Source: Rhopalosiphum padi (Eukaryota; Arthropoda; Insecta; Hemiptera; Aphididae). From it: DNA of 64,000 bases. Shown piece after piece: positions 29,832 through 44,349 of this stretch; within the stretch, counting starts at the first letter, position 1; each line of letters begins with the position of its first letter. The notes beneath the pieces are model-generated. The model searched no databases. It had not been told where the DNA came from and saw only the letters and a program-made list of their open reading frames with translations. Made by a program: the position numbers and the translations under genes. The stretch lies in assembly GCF_020882245.1 (NCBI RefSeq), contig NC_083598.1, positions 60,487,858 through 60,551,857 of the forward strand. The letters run 5' to 3'.

Positions 29832-30334
29832 TCATCCGTTTAACCAACTTTAATATTTTATATTACGAGTAAGGGAATCGGCTATTTAATTTTAATATAA
29901 TATAATATATGTGGTCACTACAAAATAATTGATATTTATAAATAATTTTAACTTGATAAATAACAACACAAATTGGATCGCTATAATGATTTTTTTATCA
30001 TAAAAAACATGAAAATGTATATAATTTATATATATATATATTAACATAACTTATAAATGGTGTAGATAACAAACCTTTAATTATTAATCAGTTTAAATTG
30101 TATATGACTATAATCACTGCATTACTCTGATTAAAATAATGCGCATATTATGACTGTGAAAATACAGTTATAATAAATGATATTTGATAATGATAACTGA
30201 TCAATGTTTATAATATCATATACATCTCTTATATTTCCAAGAATAATATACGGTATAAAAATTGTATAAATTGCATTATCTACAATTTAAAAACAATTTA
30301 CCACTGAACAATTACCATTTAAAAGTTAGAACAC

Positions 30335-30419
30335 ATTTACTTCCCCAAAAAGTGTTTTCCAAAAACATATATTGTAAAATCAATAGCTTGCTAGCTCCCC
30401 GCTCAGAACCTAAAAATCA
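30335..30419 (+). repeat. Dispersed repeat, 3' end fragment (copy 3)
   Basis: CCCCAAAAAGTGTTTTCC ... TATATTGTAAAATCAAT ... GCTCCCCGCTCAGAACCTAA aligns with the last ~80 bases of the copies at 51.5 and 59.2 kb. Only this end is clear. Confidence 0.5.
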
Positions 30420-32361
30420 AATAGGTCACAGAAAAGTTTAGAGTATACCCAAAAGTCGATCAACTAATCTAAACACACAAATACATATATCGAAGAAAGA
30501 AAATTACTAATTATGTACATACTAGGTACACTACGACCAGTGTCACACACACACATCGCCAGTAGACTAGACAATTTATCGGTCCAAGTACTAATTCTTT
30601 ATTCTTATACATTATTACACAGTTCACGTGCAAACTTTTTATGTGTGCACTATAAATTTGTAAAGATTTTAAAACAATACGCAATAAGATTAAATTTAAT
30701 GACAATAGATTGAAGTAAGTATACTAATACTAGAGACTAGATGTTTAGCCATCTATAAAACTAAAACAAATAATATTAAAACCCAATGATACAACATATG
30801 TGATTTACTTAATATATACTTTACTAAAGTAAATAATTACTTATTAAGACGCTACATAATACACGCACCACGCACTCACACTGTTCTCTGTGTCAGACTT
30901 AAAGTATACCTACGCAATGCCGTAAGCATAACATTCGAATAATTAAAACGATGATTAAAGGTTAGTATTACAGTTTATTTATCTACTATTATCAGGTCTA
31001 TAAATGAAAAAACTATTTATTAGTAAGTACATCAAAAAATGAAATGCAAGCTATAGACTTTTTCTGTAATTTAATTTTAAAGATTTACAATTACTAATAA
31101 AAATAAGTAACTTAAAGAAATTTAAAATCAAGATAGATATCGTGAAAAACTACCTATTACAGAAAAACAATTTTCATTAAATTATGTAGCTTAATTTTCT
31201 TTAGGACAATAAGTTTTAACATTAACAGGTTTGATTACACATAACCAAATAGACGGAAAGCACAAACGAACGTGTACCGTCATCAGTTAAATATTCAATA
31301 TAGGTACAATTATTTAAGAGTATGCATATACAATTACCATCATACTTTAGGTAACAGATAATACTGTTAAATTGTGTAATTTCAGCGTAGTAAAAAAGAC
31401 TAGTTAATAAGTTGTAACAATAGTGTAGATTTTATAGGTTTAAAATTGAGAACAGTTTATAGAAATGCATTTACTTAAAAAATGTAAGTTTTATAAAATT
31501 GCCCATTACTTTTCTTATACCAGTATTTTCATAAAACCTTAACAACTTTTGAAAAACTCATTTTTCTCAGAATCTTTTTTGAAATTTGATCTCAACTTTT
31601 ATTTATGTAATACTTAATTTTCGAATAATTTAAATCTCATTGTTGTTCTTTTTCACTAATTCTAAAGTGTCAAAGTTCAAATTTATTTATAATTATTTCT
31701 GCAATTACATATAATACGTATGTCAAAAAAATGTTAAAGCATATACCCATTTAAAACAAATTAAGATATACTTATAAATAAATTTTTACTCGCATAGAAA
31801 GAAAATAATAATAATAATGTACCTACATATATATTATTAAACTTCGTGATAAATACATACTAATAAGTGTCAAACAAACTATAACTTAAGTATGTAAGAA
31901 ATAGTCTTCGTTTTTTATTAAATAAGTATTATGAAACTTTCTAGGTGATAAAATATTAAAGATATTACGTCTAGTTTTGTATTATTGTTCAACTAGGTGT
32001 ATTAAATACCTAATAAGTAATAGGTAACAGTACCATTAAATTAAATTATATATTTGCAATATACAAAATAAAGGGTGGAGTTTTACCATTTTATCATGTA
32101 GCAAATACAATAAAATACAAAACACCAAGTCCAATATATTATGTACAATGTACACTCTAAGCTGTTACTCAAAAATTGTACGATAAAAAAATATTTACAT
32201 AACCATCCTCTCCCTTCTAAAAAAATAATATTAAAATGGTGCAACTACGAATATATATTAATATTTAATATATTATACACATATTTTTATGGTTGAGGGA
32301 AATTTTGCATACTGTGAACAATAGGTCAGACAACGGTTGTACATTACTTAATAATAATATC

Positions 32362-32400
32362 ATGCTCATGAAAACCATTAAATATTCTGGTTTTGAGCAT
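32362..32400. repeat. Short hairpin
   Basis: ATGCTCATGAAAACCA and TGGTTTTGAGCAT form a stem with a two-base bulge and a ten-base AT loop. Arms are too short for a microRNA precursor. Confidence 0.4.
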
Positions 32401-32489
32401 CTTTGTTAGTATAATGAGAATTAATCGAAATCTACAATTTAAAAGCCATAAATTTAATATTCAATATTCAACAAAATGACACTTTATTG

Positions 32490-32585
32490 TTAGGCACCTA
32501 AATTATCCGCGATGGCCATCCGATGAAACGGCAGCAACAGCAGCATCGCCATAGTGATACGGCATAACATCATGGCCGTCTCCAT
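32490..32585 (-). CDS. Possible first coding exon with signal peptide
   Basis: Minus-strand ATG at 32585 reads METAMMLCRITMAMLLLLPF, then HRMAIADNLGA, to a stop at 32490. This is a signal-peptide-like leader with a hydrophobic core, in an unusually GC-rich patch. A TTAG/GTGCCT junction at about 32498 could be a splice donor, making it exon 1 of a secreted or membrane protein on the minus strand. No convincing downstream exon was recognised. Function unknown. Confidence 0.25.
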   Translation of the reverse strand: METAMMLCRITMAMLLLLPFHRMAIADNLGA

Positions 32586-32595
32586 CACTTAATTT

Positions 32596-32960
32596 CGGGC
32601 ATATCACAAAACACTACCGCCGGACAACGTACAAAACATGTCGTTAAAAAATTGCTAGGACATGCATATTATATAGGTATCACGATAGAAATAGAAATTG
32701 AAAAAAAACACGCGTAGTCTTTCGTAAAAAATATTGTATTTTGGTGAACGCGTGAAAGAACCGGCGGCGAACGAACGAACGAACAACACGAAAGCTGCGG
32801 GAAAACTGGCGACGGTGCACACACGCGGGTAGCAGCCACCGCCGCCGCTCCATCAGGAACTGTACCGGAAACATCACGCAACGCCCCTCACCCGCTCCCA
32901 TCGCCCACACCCGCCACCCGCCATGACCACAACCACAGTCCCTGATTAAACCAGCCAGTG
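32596..32960 (-). promoter_or_regulatory. Small GC-rich island, possible minus-strand promoter/leader
   Basis: A local GC-rich patch with CGAACGAACGAACGAAC and GCCGCCGC runs, directly upstream (on the minus strand) of a signal-peptide-like open frame. Overlapping minus-strand frames of 70 and 76 residues are arginine/proline-rich and look like leader sequence rather than protein. Confidence 0.35.
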
Positions 32961-33558
32961 ACCACCCTCCATACTATATAGCATTGTGATGTACACAAAA
33001 CGGTCGACGTATTATAATTATTATTGTTGTATTGGTGCACTTCCAAAATTTATTTTGACACCGAGTCTCATTATGGTCGTTATAAACTCTGACATGCTAA
33101 ACATAACATGATATACCTGAATGGACGGGCAACAGCGATTTTGTTCAAATACTCGACAGTATAATAAACGATAAGCTAGTGATTTTCCGGACCCATTTTT
33201 TGATGATATTATACGTAGACAATCAAATGATATCAATCAACAAAATACTAAACCTACCGAGTGGGTACGTATAGAATAATTTGCGTTCATTATTTACCTA
33301 AATCACAATGGCACTGTTTAAAAATGAATGGACGACGAATTAGACAATTATAAAAGATTAGGTTTAAAATTGAATAGGCAAATCCTCATGATTAAAGATA
33401 ATCAAAAAGTAATATTTGTTATTACTAAATACAATATTATTACAATATTTTTATATTGTACGTTTTAAAACATAAACTAAACCTGATTGATTACATTTGG
33501 TTAATTAAAAACACCCTTTTTTAATATAAACTATTACAAATTTTACTTAATTAAAATA

Positions 33559-33640
33559 CAGTAGAACTTTGATAATATAAAACCCAAAACGACAAAACTT
33601 AAATTTGAGTAATCAAATTACAAATAGATAAGTCCTAGCC
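33559..33640. mobile_element. Possible pogo/Tigger terminal repeat remnant
   Basis: CAGTAGAACTTTGATAATAT begins right after a TA dinucleotide, the target duplication of pogo/Tigger elements. The start is nearly that of known Tigger ends (CAGTAGAAC...). I found no matching inverted end within the next kilobase, so it is either a solitary truncated end or chance. Confidence 0.4.
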
Positions 33641-36600
33641 CTTAGGCAGAATATGATATTGACTCGTTCGCACTCATCGCACGTACTTATTTATTTAATT
33701 AAAATAGTTTTATTATTATTATTCAAAAGATATAAGATAAGATTTTCTAACTTTAACTATCTATATGAATAAATATTTTAGATTAGCTATTTTATTAGTT
33801 ATAGTAGAAATGTGTTTATATAATTTTGATTTTGATTTTATTATTAAGTAGATATAAATTTAAATTATTTAAATTATAAGAATATAAATAGTTTAAAATA
33901 ATCTATCATAACCTGATTACTTCTAATAATAGTTTTATTAAACTTTCAATAATCATAAGTCATCGCCACCGGGTGCAAATCCAGGGGGAAAATGTTATAT
34001 TATAATATTATGTATTTATTCATAATAAATATTTCAAACTTCTTAAAATCAATAAATTTATAATATAAATATAATTGTTCATATTAATATAATCAAATCA
34101 GTATCAATCAGTATCTATAATCTATTATGTACTAAAATTAAAATCATATTTTTTCCGAAAAAAAATATCCCTTTCCTCTGAAATCTGAAATGTATAGATC
34201 CACACATGACCGTTACTATTTTCAATCAACGCATATATCTTTAAAAGTAACTAGAATAATATTCCGTCGTTTATTGTAACAAAAATCATACCTCAAAATA
34301 TAAAAAATAAATTTATTTAGCCAAACATACTATACTTAGTAAAAAAAAATGTTACAAAGTAATAATACGATCTTATTGATATTTATTTTCATATTATATA
34401 TTTATAATAGTAATGTTTTATATTATCATAATATTTGTATCATTTATTTTTTTAATAACGAACACAACGATTGATTGTCATGTCGCAACCAATAATTAAT
34501 AACAATTATTTATATTTGATTGCTGATTACTGATGGGTGTATGGCTCAGACATATTCTGCGTTTAATATAGCTCTGAATCAATAATTATAACTAATTAGA
34601 TAGGTATGCATATTGTATAATAATATGTACACATACCACAATATACGCATTTGTACTTAAAAATTAATAATCATTAATCACATTATTATAAATGATAAAG
34701 AACTAAATAGCTACACATACCTAATCCTTTAGATGATATTACAATCACTGAATAATAATAAAGGCTATATTGTAATAATTAAAAGTTAAAATACATTACT
34801 GTTTAGTAATAAATAAAAAATAAAAACAATAGGTACTTCATATAAAAAGCACATATAATTTAAAATACCATTTTATAATTATAATAGTCATATTAATATA
34901 TCTTTACATTTTTTTCTACTTCTATATTGTTATAAAATACAGTTTTTAATTATACCTATATAGTATATATATATTATGTACTGGATGATTCTTTTTACAG
35001 TAAACGCTCATTATTTCAAAAAGTATTAACTTTTTTCTTTTGAATGACATAGCTAGATAAGGTTAGGTATGCATCCTTAAACATTTATATTAACGTTATT
35101 TTTTTCACCTTTACTTTTTATTTGTAAACCGATTATCAACTATTAAGTATTAAACATCACCCTATATTTTTTATTTCTTGATATTTGATAATCTGAATCA
35201 GAATAATTTTCTAAATATGTCAATTTTAAAATATATTGAATATTACAAGTTTTCTCTCTTATTAACAAGTACCTACTTAATGTTCAGATGAGCGTGATAG
35301 TCTGCCAGTATAATATTTCTCAAAACTTAAAAATCGAGTGAAAAAAATTCGACGAAATAAATATTAAAACGTGAATGAAATAATCCAAATGTTCAAGTAT
35401 TGGATTTTTCATTATTTTCTTAGTGAAATGGAAAAATATAATTCGATAAAGTGACCGACTGGTAGGCGTGTTAACATTCTCACGCATAGTCGTAAACTAT
35501 GTAGGGTTGACTGATTAGTCTGTAACCACACCCGAATTCCTATTAATTCGTATTAATCCAATTATAATCCATTTCATATTTTTATTTGTACTCTTCGATC
35601 TAAGAATAGCTGAGTAGATGAAACGTATAACCAAAACTTCTGCAGTCAAAATGTCTACACACTTCTATGCAATAAACATTCTCATAATCGTATTATACAA
35701 TAAGCATGGACTTAGTTATAAAGATTTGGTGGTCACATTGTACTAATAAATCGAGTACCTACAACACTAATATATTTTAGTCGCCAATCTCCATAGTTAC
35801 CCAATAATTTGTTAATTAATAGAGTATGGATACTGGATAGTTTATAATGTCGCTCAATATCTATAATTAAATCATTTATTAGATTAAGCGAATTTTTAAT
35901 AACATGATATTCCACTATTCTACATCGAAAACTTGAAAACTACATTCTATTGAGCTTTTTATTTCTAGCAAGCCCTTATCACAATGGTAAATTGCGTTTT
36001 CCGCATTAGCCCAAATACGGGTTACAACGTACATTCGACTTAAAGTTTAAATCATTGAGCTCACATAGATAAAAAAATGTGTAGAGAGAATTAATTTAGA
36101 GTAAAACGTAGATATATGCGAATCGAATATTAATCGTTTAAATTAGTATTCACTATAATATTATATTTATAATAGTTTGGTCGGTGAAATTACAGAATAG
36201 TTTAATTCTATTTTATGGCGAAAATCAAATCAAACATGTCCACACATATATAGCCACAGTCCACAGAACATTAATTTATTTAACAAACATTGGTGTACCT
36301 ACGTAATCTGATTGCTTCCAGAAAGACTTCAAATATATTTTTTGCTATAAATAGTTGGCGTATCTTTTTATCTAGAATATTATGAATTTTTTCTCAATAA
36401 TTAAAATGTCTATGCATGACTTTTCTTTTTATAAATATCTATCTATTTTTTTTTTAAATGTAGAGTAAGTAGTATTCTTACTTTTAATAATTGTATGTAG
36501 GTACTATAATATGTATACGAATAAACATACAAGTAATTTACATTTTTGCGCTGCATTGCGTATTATTTATGGCATCACATGCATTCAAATCAGTTTTAGT

Positions 36601-38693
36601 AGACTACCTATATTACAATATATTGTAGATTATTTACCTTGGTACCGTTTCAAAATTGTACGATGTAACGTGTTATAATTTATAATTCTAGCATAATATG
36701 TTCTATTTCTAAATGACATATAATTATGACACCTAGTTAATTTAATGTCGTATGAATAAATAATTTTTAGTGTTTCCATATTTTACGGTTTATAGTCTCT
36801 AGTTACCCCTATAATAGCCCTGAGTATAAAATATGCTTTCGTTTTTCTTTAAGAATACAGTTTGAAATTACTATTTAATTGTAGTAGAAATCTGAAAATC
36901 TGACGAAACACAACATTTAATCATGAAAAAAACATGTCATTTTTTCTAAGGATGCACGGTAGTTGCCAAAATCAACAGACTACAGTCTACAATATGTTAT
37001 ATACATTTATAGTTTTTGAACATATTAAGGCTTAATATCGTAGGTTAAAAAATATAATGTTTCAAATATATTAAATGTAATTCCTATGCAATTTACACCG
37101 AATATTATATCATACTGTATATTAATTACCTAATATTATTATATTTATATTATATACCTAAGTCGTGTTTAATATTGTCTTAAGTTGTATTTTCTCCTTC
37201 TCCCTATTTTGCAATTAAAATAATATTGTTACAAGTTAATATTGTAATGACTAATGTGAATGATGCCTGCCTCTAGGTGCAATCTTGCGTACTGTATAAA
37301 TAAACAAATTGGTACATATTATACTTAATATATGTATCATTGTAATTAATATAAAAATTGAGAGAACGAGAGAAGTAAATTATTCCTTAAATAATTTAAA
37401 TAAAACTTAAATATTCTCTCAACTATTATTTTAAAAGCATAATATTATTTTTATAAAAGCTGATTGGTGTTAACTTATAAAATACAATCAAATAAAATAA
37501 TGATGACGAGGTACTAATAATAATTGGAATTATATAAGGGTATGAATATTTCAACGAAATAAATTGAAAAATAAAATATATGAAAAATATCAATGTTTGT
37601 AGAGAAAATCCAACTAATATATCCTCACCAGTCACCACTAGGTAGCAACTTAATTATTAATGAAATTACATGTAAATTTCATTAATATTTTTTATAAATA
37701 AAATTTTTTTAAATCTAATAATTTAAAGAAAATGTTTATAATAAAATATGAATATAAAGTAAATTGAGTTTGAATAAATTTATTTCTCTATTATGAACCT
37801 AAACAAACAATTTATTTGTATAGGTACTAATGTAGAACTGAATCAGTTAAATGCAACTTAATCAGAAAACTGATTAAAATAGTATAAAATAATAAAATTT
37901 AAATCGGGACAAAAATATATGAATCATTTATTTTCATTAGAAATAAATATGTTAAAACTTCCAATGCCTATACAATTATAATAATTATAATTTTATTTCT
38001 ATTTAATTTAAAAAATATCATATAATAAGTGTTTTTTCTTTAGTAAAACATTATAGGTAGTTACAGTGTTACACCCAAAATCTCTAATAGATAAGAATTG
38101 TTGAATATCAACATTTTTTTTTTTTAGAATCTGTTTTCGTAATGTTTTAAAGATATCTTATATTCGTCGATATATAGGTTAAAGCCTGGAGATTTAATAG
38201 TTTTCTCAAAAACCACCCAATAATTCGGGGTAATCAGAAACACAACGAGACGTTTTATTATCTATATATATATAATATATATATATACCTATAAATAAAA
38301 AAGTTTTTATTAATTTAATTTCGTCCAACTGGTGCTATATAATAATATAACACCGGTGGTGTTTGACTCCCTCCTAATGACAAGAGTTTTTGTACCCCTT
38401 GCCGCACTCTGTTTAAGACAAATATACACACAATTGTCACCAGGGTGACCACGAGGAGTCAGTCTACCACAGCCGGTTGACTAAGCGATTGGATTTATTA
38501 CAAATTATAATATAATAATATTTTACATAATATAATTTTAGCGCATTGTAACGGTAGGTGTGACGATAGACATGAGACGCGCATATACGGATCATCATCA
38601 TGAATATCTGATATATAAACGGTGTTTAAAGAAGGAGGGGGTAATTTCTTACGTCCCGTAGTGATAGGTATTTTTATTTGATATTTTTATTTA

Positions 38694-38711
38694 ATCGATC
38701 GAATCGATCGA
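38694..38711. repeat. Tandem palindromic 9-mer
   Basis: ATCGATCGA occurs twice in direct tandem; each unit holds the palindrome TCGATCGA. Confidence 0.7.
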
Positions 38712-40993
38712 GTATTCCACGGTTATATACACATTTTAAATAGACGAGTTACAGCCGATCATAAAGGAATAGAATGGGACGGATAAAGCATCTTATTAAA
38801 TCGGAAATAACCGATTTTATGAGATGAACCGTTTCTTCCGGAAAACGATTCTTAGCCAGTGGCGATTTCGTTGCGTAGTACGGTTTCTTTCATTACTTTA
38901 CCATTTTTTTTTTTGTTGTTTTTTTTTTTGCTGTCTACGCAATTTTCTCGACTGCTGAAGAATTCAAAAATTACCTTTCTAAAGTTCAAAGTTACAAACC
39001 GTGTTCAATTTCCAATTTATAGAAATTCTATACGGAACTTTTTGAACTTTTTTACTACCTAGAAAAGTGTTAACCAAGGGAAAAATACGAGGAAAAACAT
39101 ATACAATAATTTAAAACTATAATAACTATAACTCACCGTTTAGAATCAAAATATAATGCGTAAGCATATTGTTTTCTATTCTGATGTACGAGTTGACAGT
39201 ATTATAATATGTATGAATGTAAATAATAGCCTCTCCTATAAAATAAAACTTCATACTGATAAAAGGTTTATTTTGAACGGGACATTTTTAAAATTATCCA
39301 GAAGTTAAAAAATAAAAATGTTGAGAGTATTTTAACAATATCATTTACATTAAATATATTTCCATTTATATGTATTGATATTTGAGTAACGATTTCATTT
39401 GTATTGTAAATAAAAAAATAATAACTTTACAGATTTTAAAAGTTTAACTTATACTCATAGTCTAAAATTATTTCAAAACTTTTACTAAATTTTATTCAAT
39501 TATTTTTTTGGTTATTTGTTGATAAAATACTATCATTATACTCGTATAAAATAATAAAGTCAATTAATCGACCGGTTAACTACGCGTACAAAACGGATCA
39601 CCTTAACGCCTTTTTTAAAAATGTTTTCCATGAACACTTTTTCAAGCAATAATAAAAATGTCAATAAATTCATGCAGTTTAGAAATCGACAGATGTTGGC
39701 ATTCATAAAAGGTTATGTTTTTTTATCCTGACAGTATGGTTTCCATAAAACGTAACGAAAAACCACCATCGACCGACGTATACGACAAAAACAAACAAAC
39801 GCGATTTAAACCGATACATGCGAATCAGTTATTTTTCGAATACAAATATTACTCTCGAGTAATGTATTATAATCAGTGACGTATTTATGGATGGTGAAAG
39901 GATATATGATATATTTTAACTTTCTTTTCTTAAACAAGAAAACATATTATATTCATTTCCTGTATATTTTCTTTAATTTAAATAAGAAAAAACAGGATAA
40001 AATACTCTGGCGCATGGTGGGTTATAAGTGTACCTCAGTACCTGTTCATTGGGTATAGGTCACTGCAGTAATAGCTAATAGATATGTTAAATTTGAATAA
40101 ATAATAAATCATTAGATATGAAAAACAGTTCTAAACGGAGACGGTCTGTCATATATAATGACATTTTATTATATATTTAAATTGTTTTCATAGTAATTTA
40201 TTTTTTGAAGTTAGTTGTTTTTTTAGGACTATTTACAGTAGCGGTAATCATCAAGTAATTGTTTAACAGTAAATAAAAGCTTATACAATTATTCACCCCT
40301 TTCACCAAAAAAAACAGTGTGGTATATACAAGAAACCGATCCTTGAATGGCATTGTATAATATAATATGAATACAATTTGAATTTATATACACTCAACAC
40401 TGATTCCACCCAAGAAGTAAGAACAGACCTAAGTGGCTAAGCCCGAATACTGAATTGCAGTTTATCCGTTTTATACCCAATTGTGGGTATAGTAAATATC
40501 TCTTGACGTAATTGTTATAACTTTTTATGCACAAGTTTCCTCGTATTCCACTACGTATTACATCATTTTCGAATACTGCAAATTGAGATACTTTTGGCAC
40601 GTATTATATTATGTTCAGGATTGCTGTAACATTTTGAATTGGCCTTTTCGAAATTCTACAAATCGAAAATATTTGTCAATAATATTCCTTACCGTCGTTG
40701 GCCTTGTTAGTATTAACAGTATACGATGTACGAATATAGTATAATATACCTATCGTATTTTATCCGTACACGTTAAAGTATAAAAAAACAACCAAAAAAG
40801 TAAGCTCCGCACGGAAATATCCTAGTTATATGCAACTAGACGATCACAAGTTCACGATAGCATAGGAATAGATAATTAAGCTTAGAGTTGCTGCGTTGTA
40901 TATTTACACGCATACAATGTCATTGATGTTTATTATTGACGCCGACGCTTACTGACTTACTATACATTCAAGTCACACGCGCTGCTGGTCCGG

Positions 40994-41077
40994 ATGGAAA
41001 CGCTTGCAAACTTCCGAGATAATAATATTATAATCGACGATGAACTGGTCGACCGTTGCAGGACCAACCTAAACTAA
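40994..41077 (+). CDS. Short open frame (27 residues), unknown
   Basis: METLANFRDNNIIIDDELVD then RCRTNLN and a stop, in a locally GC-richer patch. Codons are mixed and the product acidic. It is too short to trust and has no domain; it could be a small peptide, a leader frame or chance. Confidence 0.12.
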   Translation: METLANFRDNNIIIDDELVDRCRTNLN

Positions 41078-42076
41078 CTATATATTATTATAATAAATAT
41101 TTTGGCGCTTAGTTGGTAGTACCTATAGTTTATTTATTTTTTATTAAATTTTTTATTTAATAAATTTGAATTGACACACAACAAGAGTAAACATATTAAA
41201 AAACTGTTTTCGTTTAAAAATAAAACAACACGCCGTGTCGTCGATTCTGAGAAAATTAATCAAAGGTATACTAATATAAAAAAATGTTGCTTTGATTTGC
41301 TATTTATTGTCAGTGTAAACGTTATAAATTACTTCATTAAAACTAAAACAATGGAAATTATAAATTTATATAATGCGTACCTCTTATAGTCTACCTATGT
41401 TAAGTAATATATTAAAGAAAGATTAGGTCTTGTTGGTCTTGGCTAATATTACGTGGACACCTGGCACCATCATTGGATGGAAAAAATTAAGGGTTGGTAG
41501 AAAAAACGGTAAAAATATGAATATTCGGGGATGGTGAAAAACTTAATCTACATAATTGTTTAGGAGACGATAGAATGTATTGGAAAAACGTTAAGCTCGA
41601 AAGGCCGTATGCCTCAGATCCAGTGCTAAATAAATATAATACCTACCGTATAAAAATCGTTTATAATAACGCTCAAAAGACCAAAAAAATATATATCATA
41701 ATAACAGATGCTCATATATCAACAAAATTAAAAAAATAAAAGTAATTATTAAACATATAATATAGTATAGTAAATTTTAATCACAAAATGTCAACTTTTT
41801 TTAAAAATTATTTGTTAGCTTTGGTAGAAATGGTTACTATATGTTTATTTGTAACATGTTTTTTTTAAATAAAAATCGTGCATGGTGCATATTTTCGTTT
41901 CTTTTTTTTTCAAAGTTTGTTTTCGAACTTCCATTATGAGTAGCCATATGGTTTTACCTAACAGTGATAGTTTAATATTTTGTATTATCTTTAAATTTAT
42001 TTTTGTCATAAGCCGTCGATAATACGACCCGTACATTACGTGGTCGTTATAGATAAAATATTGGTCTAAATTCACC

Positions 42077-42095
42077 AAAAAAAAAAAAAAAAAAA
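42077..42095. repeat. Poly-A tract
   Basis: Nineteen consecutive A. No retroposed gene is evident upstream. Confidence 0.95.
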
Positions 42096-42645
42096 TCGTT
42101 ATTACAGTATATTTGTATGGTCATTGTGAGACGTATAATAACAACCAATAAAAATTATCATAATATAAAACGTAGAAGTTTTTACGTGATTTTTAATTTT
42201 AGGTTATTAAAACCGATATGCCACTACAGCCGGTGCCTAACGACTCTACCATATAATATAATGCGCGTTGTAGTAGACTGTTGAAACGGTTGAGACTTGA
42301 GAGTCCCTATAGAATACTATACATGTATAATGATGATGTAAAACTGATGTAAATCACGTCGTTGGTCAAGTAGACAGAAATACAAAAGCTTATATGAAGT
42401 AAATAACCGATAAAAACATTGCGTAACGCCATAGCGTGTACCGAGCAAACATTCGATTATGCAAAAGTGCCGGCGATCGACCGAGTGTACAACAACGGAT
42501 ACCATAACAAAAAGCCTACACGTAACGGTATTTTTTTCAGTTGCCGTCCTATCAATATCGTATTACTGAAAAACTTTTAGTCGATGGTACGTATTCGGTT
42601 CGCGCCCAGAACAAAAACTTACTCGACCCAGTCTGATCACACACG

Positions 42646-42664
42646 CACACACACACACACACAC
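42646..42664. repeat. (CA)n microsatellite
   Basis: CA run followed by a poly-A tract. Confidence 0.9.
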
Positions 42665-44089
42665 CAAAAAAAAACTCAAACTCGGCCCGGTTGAATGGCA
42701 CGAACATCTTAGCACGACGCAATCGACTACAATACCGATCGTAGAATGTGTATAATATTAAAACATACACAACATATTATTATTATAAATTATTACGATA
42801 TGTCTCTATAACACGACGGCAAAATTAATGTAATTGTCGGTCGCTGTTTGGTCATAATATTATGGGGTGCCGACTAACGTTCGCTGTCCGACTCAACCGC
42901 GTCTGGCGCCGTTCGGTCCAGTTGACATACTTTTATCTAATAAAAATTTCCTCGTCGGTGGACCGTCCGTCATGATAATATGGATCGTCGAATATGTTAT
43001 ACAATTATTATGAGTACACATTCACTCGCAGTGTTATGAAAAGTTTTTAAATTAATAACGACGCGATCCGATGATCAACCATTATTATTATTACAAGATT
43101 ATGACACTGCATTATCATTATACCTACGAACTATAAACACGATATATTAGACCATAATAATAATATACAAGTAAATATAATATAATAATACTATATTTAC
43201 CTTTACATTTTAGTAAAATTAGTTTCTAAAGAACTTTTATCTTCTACCGTCAGCAACGGTTTCATAAACTACAAACTATATTATGTTAATTTTTTCAACT
43301 GTCTTCCAACTTGTTTTGTTTGATTTTATTTGCAAGGAAATTGGAAAATTCATACCTCTTCGTGTTTATGTTTAGGCCGTCGACTGATATTCTTAATGGA
43401 CTCGTTTCATTTCCCGTTTCGTACAGTTTTAATATGTGCAATTATTATATTACATATCAAACTCTTCGTAAATAACTTCATATTTAGGTAGGTACTCATT
43501 AAATTAAGTTATTCATTAAGGTAAAACATTTACAATTTCTACTTGTACACACTGCACATACGTATATAATAACTATAATAACAGCCATTCTTTATAGGGC
43601 CATATTTATATAAGTACACATATGGATAGTACACGCACTATGGTACAAAATAATAACACGAACAAGTCACATAGAACACATAGAACACGGCGACGTGACT
43701 CGCGACAGTCGTCATAAATTAGCGAAATAAAAATATGTATTCAGATTGTTAGTGTTGACCCTCTCAGATTATAAGAAAAATGCCGTATATGTACACCGAA
43801 TAGAAATAGAATAATTGAAATCGTAGACATAAAGTGGTACGTACTCGAGAAACAACCGACAAATCGCAAAACGCAACATCGTACTGCGTATACTCGAAAT
43901 AAAAATAATATTTCGAAATACCGCCGCCGCTCGTCATCCCTGTCCGTCGCCACAATAGTGTATAGTAGTAGTATAGTAGCGGTAAGTGCGGCGCCTATTC
44001 ATAGAGTCACCGGGAAACGGCAAAAAAAATATATAAAAAAACATCACTTGACGAATCGTAAGTACGCGATAAACTTAATATTTAATGCG

Positions 44090-44106
44090 TTTTTTTTTTT
44101 TTTTTT
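44090..44106. repeat. Poly-T tract
   Basis: Seventeen consecutive T inside the CpG-rich island. Confidence 0.95.
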
Positions 44107-44339
44107 CAATCCAGTAGAGTATTCATATAGTATTTACGCCGTGTAATCGTAAATACGTCGGTCGTACACGGATCGATTAATATTTATTACGCTCGGTCGT
44201 TTAATTTTAATTCGACGAGCGGAAATGCCTGTACACCTCGCCGGTGTGCGTATACGCTCTACACGTGTACCGTACACACAACATTATAGCGCGCCGCATA
44301 GTGCCATCGGGTGCACGTAAGCGAACGCCGCGCACACAC

Positions 44340-44349
44340 GCGCATGCGC
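44340..44349. promoter_or_regulatory. NRF1/erect wing-type palindromic site
   Basis: GCGCATGCGC is a perfect palindrome matching the core of the NRF1 (insect erect wing) recognition motif. It sits in the CpG-rich island. The motif is established; occupancy here is inference. Confidence 0.45.

Larger units (their letters stand above)
26950..32480. other. AT-rich non-coding stretch
   Basis: Apart from the 29.6 kb open frame, the repeat end at 30.3 kb and a pair of ATGATATCATG palindromes (27913-27924 and 27953-27963), nothing was recognised. Confidence 0.6.
33641..43890. other. AT-rich stretch with scattered GC-richer patches
   Basis: No gene supported. Patches at 38.34-38.48, 41.43-41.64, 42.2-42.5 and 42.83-42.98 kb are more balanced in base use but show no long frame. 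The last two lead into the CpG island and may be regulatory. Confidence 0.5.

Noticed and set aside
32362..32400. MicroRNA precursor
   Set aside because: Stem arms are about 13-16 bases, too short. I also looked by eye for several common insect microRNA seeds across the window and found none.
32669..32910. Two overlapping minus-strand open frames (70 and 76 residues)
   Set aside because: Arg/Pro/Val-rich in both frames with no domain; fits GC-rich leader sequence.
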